A DNA stretch of 11,358 nt, taken from positions 1 through 11,358 of the forward strand of contig CAMDKB010000114.1 of NCBI GenBank assembly GCA_945901195.1, given 5' to 3'. The stretch comes from Rhizobium sp. Q54 (lineage in GTDB: Bacteria; Pseudomonadota; Alphaproteobacteria; Rhizobiales; Beijerinckiaceae). Every line of letters begins with the position of its first letter. The stretch's first letter is position 1. Positions 6,157 to 11,358 of the stretch are shown here, piece after piece. The notes below the pieces were generated by a model. The model did not search any database. It was not told the DNA's origin and saw only the letters and a list, made by a program, of their open reading frames with translations. The translations under genes were made by a program, and so were the position numbers.

Positions 6157-7461
6157 TTATTTTACTGAAAACTTGCGCACAGCTTCGTCGACAATTTCCC
6201 GTTGGCTTGCGGTGAGTTCTGTCAGCTTTCCATCGAGCCATTCATCCTTGAGGCCGTTGGCGCGGGCAAGGACATGCCATTTCATGGCTTCGACCAGGTC
6301 AGCCTTGACGCCCCGACCGGCAATATACATGCGCGCCAGCCTGTTCTGGGCAACGGGCGCATTGCGCCAGGCCGCTCGTATAAGGTAGGCGGCTGCCCCC
6401 GGTTCATCCGCATCGGTTCCCCTGCCGTTGAACAATGAAATCGCATAGTCGATCATTGCAGGCAGGTGATGTTCGTTGGCGGCCTTGCGAAGAAGCTCTG
6501 TGGCTTCCTTTTCGTCTTTCTCGACGCCTTGGCCGTTGCGATACAGGAATGCGAGAGAATAAATTGAATCGAGATCGCCGTTCTCCATTCCGCGCCGGAA
6601 ATAGATTGCGGCATTCTTGTAGTCCTGGATCTCGCCTTCAATCGTCATGATGCCGAGATTATAAAGAGACGCTCCATGGTTTTTTGCAGCGGCGCGCTCA
6701 AAGTATTCCTTGGCCTTGGCGTAATCCTGCTTGACGCCAGCACCTTCGATATAAGCGCGCGCCAGCGCAAAGGCAGCCTGCCGGTCACCGCGTTCGTCGG
6801 CGAGCCTGTACCAGCGGATCGCTTGTTCGGAATCCTGCTTGACGGCTAGTCCATCACGATAGATTTCGCCGAGTAATGTCATGGCGGGGCCATTGGTGGG
6901 ATCTGCCGCCACAATTTTCAACGCCTCCTTTAACGCGGCAACATAGAAGCCACGTTGAAACGCACCGAAGGCCGGGTCAGGGGGATCTTTGCTGGCGCGC
7001 CAATCGGGTTCACTGGAATTGGTCGAGGCCGGTTTGGTGACAGGCGGGACTGCTGGATTGCGCGCGCCAGGGTTCAGAAATATTGGTGCGGGTGAAGCCT
7101 GAGCGGGCGCCGGCGGTATCGCATGTATTGGCAGTCTGGGCGAAGCTGCTGGTGCGCCGATCGCGCCGCGCAAAGGCGCTGTGGAGGGAGAAGCTTCCGG
7201 TTTCGGTGTGGATGTCGTTGGCGGAGTTTCAGGCTGAGTTTCGTTGGGCTCGGTACTGGCAGGCTCCACTGGCGCGGCCCTGTTCGTCGCCTTGCCGGAT
7301 GGCTTTCCGGGCGTAGTGTCAGCGGCATCCCTTGCAGGCGTAGCGTAGGGTACAGGGGGCGACGTCTGAGCAGCCGCTATTTCCGCACACACAAGGCTGG
7401 CCGCGACCAACACTCCCTTGGTCCACGCGGATCGCCAACGGATGGGGCGGTCTTGCTTCAT
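6157..7461 (-). CDS. Exported Sel1-like (TPR-type) repeat protein with long Pro/Ala-rich linker
   Basis: A 434-residue protein. The N-terminus has a basic stretch followed by a hydrophobic core (VLVAASLVCAEIAAA) and a likely signal peptidase site after Ala31. Residues 33-150 are rich in Pro, Ala, Thr and Ser with no clear fold and look like a flexible linker. Residues 165-404 carry helical repeats of about 36 residues. Six Sel1 units can be seen (about 190-226, 227-262, 263-297, 298-333, 334-369, 370-404), with the usual A..LG..Y..G.GV..D...A..W...A pattern. Such repeats form a curved scaffold for protein binding, here probably in the periplasm; no enzyme activity is expected. The ATG overlaps the stop of the ThiE-like gene by four bases (ATGA), so the two are translationally coupled. 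The partner protein is unknown. Confidence 0.88.
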   Translation of the reverse strand: MKQDRPIRWRSAWTKGVLVAASLVCAEIAAAQTSPPVPYATPARDAADTTPGKPSGKATNRAAPVEPASTEPNETQPETPPTTSTPKPEASPSTAPLRGAIGAPAASPRLPIHAIPPAPAQASPAPIFLNPGARNPAVPPVTKPASTNSSEPDWRASKDPPDPAFGAFQRGFYVAALKEALKIVAADPTNGPAMTLLGEIYRDGLAVKQDSEQAIRWYRLADERGDRQAAFALARAYIEGAGVKQDYAKAKEYFERAAAKNHGASLYNLGIMTIEGEIQDYKNAAIYFRRGMENGDLDSIYSLAFLYRNGQGVEKDEKEATELLRKAANEHHLPAMIDYAISLFNGRGTDADEPGAAAYLIRAAWRNAPVAQNRLARMYIAGRGVKADLVEAMKWHVLARANGLKDEWLDGKLTELTASQREIVDEAVRKFSVK

Positions 7462-8117
7462 GCGCGTGCACCGTCGGGTACAGGGGCCTTACGAATTGCC
7501 AGCATGATATCTGCGATTGCTGTCGCGGGACCGCGGCTGTCGGTCCATACAGCGTCGCGCACAGCGATGAAATCAGCTCCGGCGCTGGTGAGCCGCGCAA
7601 CGTCACTGATCGCAGGCGCGTAGGCGACACAGGGTACGTTGAAAATTTCTGCCCACCATGCCGTGCGTTCCTCGATCTGCTCAAACGGTTGCACATATCC
7701 ATCCGGCGCAGGCTCGCCGAACATCACGTAGTCGATATCCCGTTCGCCCGCAGACATTGCATCATGGCGGCTGCGCAATCCGCCTGCACCTGCGATGAGA
7801 GCGGGTTTGAATTTTTTCACAGCATCGTCGAGCAGCTTTTCAATATCGCCTGTGCGTCCGGAAATATGCACACCATCAACGCCCGGCAATTTGGCTAGCT
7901 GCGTGTCGCAAACCAGCAGCGCAGTTTCATAGCGCGCACAAAGCGGCCTGCAGGCGGCGACGATCCGCGCAGCGTCTTCCGGTGGGACCGCTCCGGTTTC
8001 GACCAGCAGGCACGCCACATCGCCTGCATCCATCGCTGCCTTGAGCAGCCCCGGCAGGGTGGCAGGATTGAGCTGGGCCGGCAGCATCAGATAAAGGCGA
8101 GGCGAATCTTCGGGCAT
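7458..8117 (-). CDS. ThiE/TenI-superfamily protein, thiamine-phosphate synthase-like, divergent
   Basis: A 219-residue protein with the length and strand pattern of the thiamine-phosphate synthase TIM barrel. It shows LYLMLP near the N-terminus (8-13), DGVHI (81-85), AGAGGLRSRHDAMSAG (109-124), DYVMFGEP (129-136) and GADFIAVRDAVW (180-191). In ThiE these positions carry the INDR loop, GVHLGQ, G-S-H, a TxTK loop and a GGI motif that bind the two substrates. Here the INDR position reads VCDTQ, GQ is SG, and the GGI position reads VAYAPAI. Joining of HMP pyrophosphate and thiazole phosphate is therefore doubtful. It may be a ThiE paralogue with another phosphate ligand. It lies 126 bases after fba beyond a terminator, with GGAA as weak ribosome binding site, and is coupled to the Sel1 gene. 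Confidence 0.75.
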   Translation of the reverse strand: MPEDSPRLYLMLPAQLNPATLPGLLKAAMDAGDVACLLVETGAVPPEDAARIVAACRPLCARYETALLVCDTQLAKLPGVDGVHISGRTGDIEKLLDDAVKKFKPALIAGAGGLRSRHDAMSAGERDIDYVMFGEPAPDGYVQPFEQIEERTAWWAEIFNVPCVAYAPAISDVARLTSAGADFIAVRDAVWTDSRGPATAIADIMLAIRKAPVPDGARA

Positions 8118-8193
8118 GGTGGTTCCGGAGTCTGAGCCAGCTTCCTAAAATCATAATGAATGGGGCGAAAGCGGGGCTGGCGCTGGAAAAGGA

Positions 8194-8221
8194 AAGGGCG
8201 GCCCTTGGTGGAGCCGCCCTT
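8194..8221 (-). terminator. Rho-independent terminator after fba
   Basis: A perfect nine-base stem, AAGGGCGGC (8194-8202) with GCCGCCCTT (8213-8221), and a ten-base loop. It lies 22 bases after the fba stop codon. Read on the minus strand, the stem is followed by a pyrimidine tract TTTCCTTTTCC. This should end most gap-pgk-fba transcription before the ThiE-like gene, apart from readthrough. Confidence 0.75.
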
Positions 8222-8243
8222 CGGGGAGATGTCTGTCACAGGA

Positions 8244-9275
8244 TCAGGCTGCCTTGGCGACTTTTTCCTGCTCTGCTGTCCATGCGCCGGTTGTAGCAAG
8301 GCCGTTCATGCGGGCGCGATGGGAGAACGCTGCCTGTGCGTCAGAAACATTTTCCGTCTTGCCGGACCAGGCCTTCTGCGGCGCTGCCTGCAGAGCGCGG
8401 CCATAGCTGAACGTGACGTTCCACGGCAGAGCGCCCATGCGGTTGATGGCGTCGAGATTGGCTGTGGCTTCCACATCGTCCTGCCCGCCTGACAGGAAAG
8501 CGATGCCGGGGACGGCAACAGGCACTGTCTGCTTGAAGAGACGAATGGTTTGCATGGCGACCTGTTCGGGCGATGACTGTTTCGAGCATTTTTTGCCGGG
8601 CACAATCATGTTGGGTTTGAGGACCGTGCCTTCGAGGAACACACGCGCTTCGTAAAGCTCGGCATAGACGATCTTCAACACCTGCTCGGTGACGTCGTAG
8701 CAGCGCTCCAGATCATGGCCGCCATCCATCAGCACTTCGGGCTCTATAATGGGAACGATATTGGCGTGCTGACACAGAACGGCATAGCGGGCGAGCGCAT
8801 GTGCATTGGCGCGGATGCAGGCATAGGTGGGAATGCCATCAGCAATATCTATCACTGCGCGCCATTTCGCAAAGCGCGCGCCCAGCTTGTAATATTCGTC
8901 CAGCCTGGCTGCGAGACCATCAAGGCCTTCGGTATAGACTTCGCCCGGATAGTTCGGCAACGGCTTGATGCCAGTGTCCACCTTGATGCCGGGAATTGAA
9001 CCTGCCTGCTCAATCAGCTTGACCAGAGGTGTGCCATCCTTGGCGTTCTGACGGATCGTTTCGTCATAGAGAATGACGCCTGAAATGTTGTTCTTCATTG
9101 CATCGGCGGTGCGGAACATCATTTCGCGATAGTCGCGGCGGCTATCGGCGGTTGATTCAACGCCTATCGTGTCGAAGCGCCGTTTGATGGTGCCAGAACT
9201 CTCATCGGCGGCAAGCAGACCGCGGTTCTTGGCGACCATGGCCTGGGCGATTTTTGCGAGTTGATCCTTGTTCAT
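8244..9275 (-). CDS. fba: Fructose-bisphosphate aldolase, class I
   Basis: A 343-residue class I aldolase, the Schiff-base type best known from animals and plants. It cleaves fructose 1,6-bisphosphate to dihydroxyacetone phosphate and glyceraldehyde 3-phosphate, and makes it in gluconeogenesis. The Schiff-base lysine is Lys220 in LEGTVLKPNM. Other active-site pieces are LAADESSGT (21-29), FAKWR with Lys137 (135-139), EPEVLMDG (178-185) and FLSGGQ (260-265). The C-terminus ends in Lys-Ala-Ala, without the terminal tyrosine of animal muscle aldolase. A good GGAG ribosome binding site lies 6 bases before the ATG. It follows pgk after 71 bases and belongs to the same gap-pgk-fba block. No class II zinc-aldolase motif is present, so it needs no metal. 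Confidence 0.96.
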   Translation of the reverse strand: MNKDQLAKIAQAMVAKNRGLLAADESSGTIKRRFDTIGVESTADSRRDYREMMFRTADAMKNNISGVILYDETIRQNAKDGTPLVKLIEQAGSIPGIKVDTGIKPLPNYPGEVYTEGLDGLAARLDEYYKLGARFAKWRAVIDIADGIPTYACIRANAHALARYAVLCQHANIVPIIEPEVLMDGGHDLERCYDVTEQVLKIVYAELYEARVFLEGTVLKPNMIVPGKKCSKQSSPEQVAMQTIRLFKQTVPVAVPGIAFLSGGQDDVEATANLDAINRMGALPWNVTFSYGRALQAAPQKAWSGKTENVSDAQAAFSHRARMNGLATTGAWTAEQEKVAKAA

Positions 9276-9346
9276 ATAAGGCTCCGGAAGGTTCGAATTC
9301 TATCAAGTGAGACATCTACGTCCAAAAACGGACGGCAATTCCATAT

Positions 9347-10549
9347 TCAGCTGAGCGCATTTACGCGTAAGGCTTCAACACCGGGCAGTTCCTTGCCTTC
9401 CAGCCATTCAAGGAAGGCGCCCCCTGCTGTCGAAATATAGCTGAAGTCTGATCCTACGCCTGCCTGATTGAGTGCCGCAACGGTGTCCCCGCCGCCAGCT
9501 ACCGTCAACAAGGCTCCGGATTTTGTCAATTCGGCGGCGGCCCTTGCAATCGTGTTGGTGCCTTCGTTGAATGGTTCGAGTTCGAACGCGCCAAAAGGAC
9601 CGTTCCAGACGAGTGTCTTGAAGGATTGCAGGAGATAGGCGACCTTGGCGGCCGATCTGGGCCCGATGTCCAGAATCATTTCCATGTCGCTGACGCTGCT
9701 GATGCCGACTACGCGGTGGGGCGAGCGTGCTTTGAATTCAGTGGCGATGACCACGTCAGTCGGCAATACGATTTCGCAATTGGCGGACTTGGCCGCATCC
9801 TGAATCGCCCGCGCTGTCGAGAACATGTCTTTTTCGATCAAAGATTTACCGGTCTTGATGCCGCGCGCGGCGAAAAATGTATTGGCCATCGCGCCGCCAA
9901 TGATGAGGTAATCGACCTTCTTGGTCAGATTGCCGAGCAGGTCGAGTTTCGAGGAAATCTTGGCGCCGCCCACGATGGCCGCAAGTGGACGCTGTGGATT
10001 GTCGAGCGCTTTTGAGAGAGCGTCTAGCTCTGCCTGCATGCCGCGCCCTGCATAAGCGGGGAGCACGTGCGCCAGCCCCTCGGTGCTGGCATGCGCGCGG
10101 TGGGCGACAGAGAAACCGTCATTGACATAGATGTCGCCGAGTTTGGCCAGTTCGGCGACAAAGTCCGGATCGTTGTTTTCTTCGCCTTTGTGAAAACGCG
10201 TGTTCTCAAGCAACAGGATTTCGCCGCCCTTCAGGGCAGCAACGGCTTTCTGTGTTACTTCACCGATGCAATCGTCAGCGAATGCGACGGGCATATTGAG
10301 ATGCTCGCTGACCGACTGGGCGAGCGGGCGCAAAGAGTTTTCTGCTTCGCGTCCCTTGGGGCGGCCAAAATGGGAGAGCAAAACGAGGCGACCGCCGCGT
10401 CTGGTGATCTCCTGCATGGTCGGGAGAATGCGCTCAAGGCGCGTGGCATCGGTTACACGGCCATTCTCAACCGGCAAGTTGAGATCGACGCGCAACAAGA
10501 CGCGTTTGTCAGAAACATCAGCATCGTCAAGAGTTCGGAAGGCGACCAT
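9347..10549 (-). CDS. pgk: Phosphoglycerate kinase
   Basis: A 400-residue complete phosphoglycerate kinase that moves phosphate between 1,3-bisphosphoglycerate and ADP in the cytoplasm. N-terminal substrate-binding motifs are RVDLNLP (20-26), SHFGRPKG (59-66), ENTRFHKGEE (115-124) and HRAHAS (150-155). The nucleotide side shows GGAKISSKLDLL (194-205), NGPFGAFE (316-323), GGGDTVAA (352-359) and STAGGAFLEWLEG (373-385). All expected catalytic arginines and lysines appear present. One oddity is VNDGFSVAH where VNDAF is more usual. The ATG at 10549 has AGGA a few bases upstream, and the gene follows gap by 32 bases, so they are surely co-transcribed. Confidence 0.97.
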   Translation of the reverse strand: MVAFRTLDDADVSDKRVLLRVDLNLPVENGRVTDATRLERILPTMQEITRRGGRLVLLSHFGRPKGREAENSLRPLAQSVSEHLNMPVAFADDCIGEVTQKAVAALKGGEILLLENTRFHKGEENNDPDFVAELAKLGDIYVNDGFSVAHRAHASTEGLAHVLPAYAGRGMQAELDALSKALDNPQRPLAAIVGGAKISSKLDLLGNLTKKVDYLIIGGAMANTFFAARGIKTGKSLIEKDMFSTARAIQDAAKSANCEIVLPTDVVIATEFKARSPHRVVGISSVSDMEMILDIGPRSAAKVAYLLQSFKTLVWNGPFGAFELEPFNEGTNTIARAAAELTKSGALLTVAGGGDTVAALNQAGVGSDFSYISTAGGAFLEWLEGKELPGVEALRVNALS

Positions 10550-10581
10550 TAGTCCTGCCAGAATTCACGGGTGAGTCTAAT

Positions 10582-11358
10582 TCAGAGTTGTTTTCCCATC
10601 GCCACAGCGACATCGATCATACGATTGGAGAAGCCCCATTCGTTATCGTACCAACTCAGCACGCGCACAAAATCGCCATCGACCACTTTCGTTTCCATGG
10701 TGTGGAAGATCGAAGAATGGGGATCGTGGTTGAAGTCCACAGAGACATTGGGTTCATCGGTATAGCCCAGAATGCCCTTCAGCTCCTGATCCGCCGCACG
10801 GCGGATTGCCGTGTTGATTTCGTCCGCAGTTGTTTTGCGCGACGCTGTGAATTTCAGATCGATAACGGAGACATTGGGCGTCGGTACGCGGATGGCGCTG
10901 CCATCGAGTTTGCCATCGAGTTCGGGCATCACCAGACCGATAGCTTTGGCAGCTCCTGTGTTTGTGGGGATCATTGACAGGGCCGCAGCGCGGGCGCGGT
11001 AAAGATCCTTGTGCGTAGCGTCGAGCGTCAACTGATCGCCGGTATAGGAATGGATTGTCGTCATGAAGCCGCGCTCGATGCCGACGGTATCGTGGCAGAC
11101 CTTGGCCATCGGCGCGAGGCAGTTGGTGGTGCAGCTCGCGTTGGATACGACGATGTGGTCAGCGGTCAGCGTCTCGTGGTTGACGCCGAACACGATGGTG
11201 TTGTCGACGCCGGTCGCCGGGGCGGAGATCAGCACCCGCTTCGCGCCTGCGTCGAGATGCGGCGAGGCCATCGCCTTGTCCTGGAAGAAGCCGGTGCATT
11301 CGAGCACGATTTCGATGCCATTGGCCGCGTGCGGCAGCTTGCCGGGATCGCGCTCGGC
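10582..11358 (-). CDS. gap: Glyceraldehyde-3-phosphate dehydrogenase, N-terminus beyond the window
   Basis: The last 258 residues of a type I GAPDH, which makes 1,3-bisphosphoglycerate from glyceraldehyde 3-phosphate with NAD(P)+ and phosphate. The frame stays open to the right window edge, so about 75-80 residues with the first nucleotide-binding motif are missing. The catalytic motif SNASCTTNCLAP is seen, with the active cysteine codon at 11131-11133. The partner histidine lies in TTIHSYTGDQ, followed by RARAAALSMIPTNTGAAKA, RVPTPNVSV and the C-terminal SWYDNEWGFSNRM. All are standard for the family. It is the first gene seen of the gap-pgk-fba block; its promoter lies outside. Cofactor preference cannot be judged without the N-terminus. 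Confidence 0.97.
   Translation of the reverse strand, partial: AERDPGKLPHAANGIEIVLECTGFFQDKAMASPHLDAGAKRVLISAPATGVDNTIVFGVNHETLTADHIVVSNASCTTNCLAPMAKVCHDTVGIERGFMTTIHSYTGDQLTLDATHKDLYRARAAALSMIPTNTGAAKAIGLVMPELDGKLDGSAIRVPTPNVSVIDLKFTASRKTTADEINTAIRRAADQELKGILGYTDEPNVSVDFNHDPHSSIFHTMETKVVDGDFVRVLSWYDNEWGFSNRMIDVAVAMGKQL

Noticed and set aside
8118..8193. Promoter for the ThiE-like gene after the fba terminator
   Set aside because: A promoter is expected here, but I could not find a convincing pair of -35 and -10 boxes on the minus strand.
9319..9334. Small inverted repeat CGTCC/GGACG between pgk and fba
   Set aside because: The stem is only five pairs with an A-rich loop and no T-tract after it, too weak to call a terminator.

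Overview
The window looks like chromosomal DNA of an alphaproteobacterium, most likely of the order Hyphomicrobiales (Rhizobiales). This rests on the protein character: gap, pgk and a eukaryote-type class I fructose-bisphosphate aldolase lie in a row, followed by a divergent ThiE-like gene and a Sel1-repeat gene, then a SuhB-type phosphatase and a MotA/OmpA-like membrane pair. Base composition is moderately GC-rich. The taxonomic call is inference, because there is no rRNA or tRNA here. All genes except the first lie on the minus strand, so the story reads from right to left.

Right part (11358 to 8244): the 3' part of gap, then pgk and fba form a tight glycolysis/gluconeogenesis and Calvin-type block covering aldolase, GAPDH and phosphoglycerate kinase. 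A good Rho-independent terminator (8194-8221) follows fba. Next (8117 to 6157), a ThiE/TenI-fold gene overlaps by four bases (ATGA) an exported Sel1-repeat protein with a long Pro/Ala-rich linker.

Middle (6043 to 4556): a calcium-binding RTX (hemolysin-type) gene looks decayed. It lacks the usual N-terminal part, and an in-frame TGA at 5219-5221 interrupts it where the parallel repeat has glycine. The reading frame is otherwise open on both sides, and the C-terminal type I secretion region is intact. It lies between housekeeping-type genes and looks like an accessory insertion.

Left part: a SuhB/inositol-monophosphatase gene (4464 to 3661), then an apparent three-gene operon (3572 to 1159). 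The operon encodes a MotA/TolQ/ExbB-like channel subunit, a MotB-like protein with one membrane anchor and an OmpA-type peptidoglycan-binding domain, and a small GNAT acetyltransferase. The junctions are TGATG and a 3-base gap. A hairpin that buries the ribosome binding site precedes the first gene. At the far left, converging on the operon, is the 3' half of an MsbA-type ABC exporter.

I found no tRNA, rRNA, CRISPR array, transposase or complete defence system. The points most worth checking are the interrupted RTX gene, the orphan ion-driven motor pair with its acetyltransferase, and the ThiE-like protein that lacks the usual thiamine-phosphate synthase motifs. No stretch longer than 300 bases lacks a gene or gene remnant.
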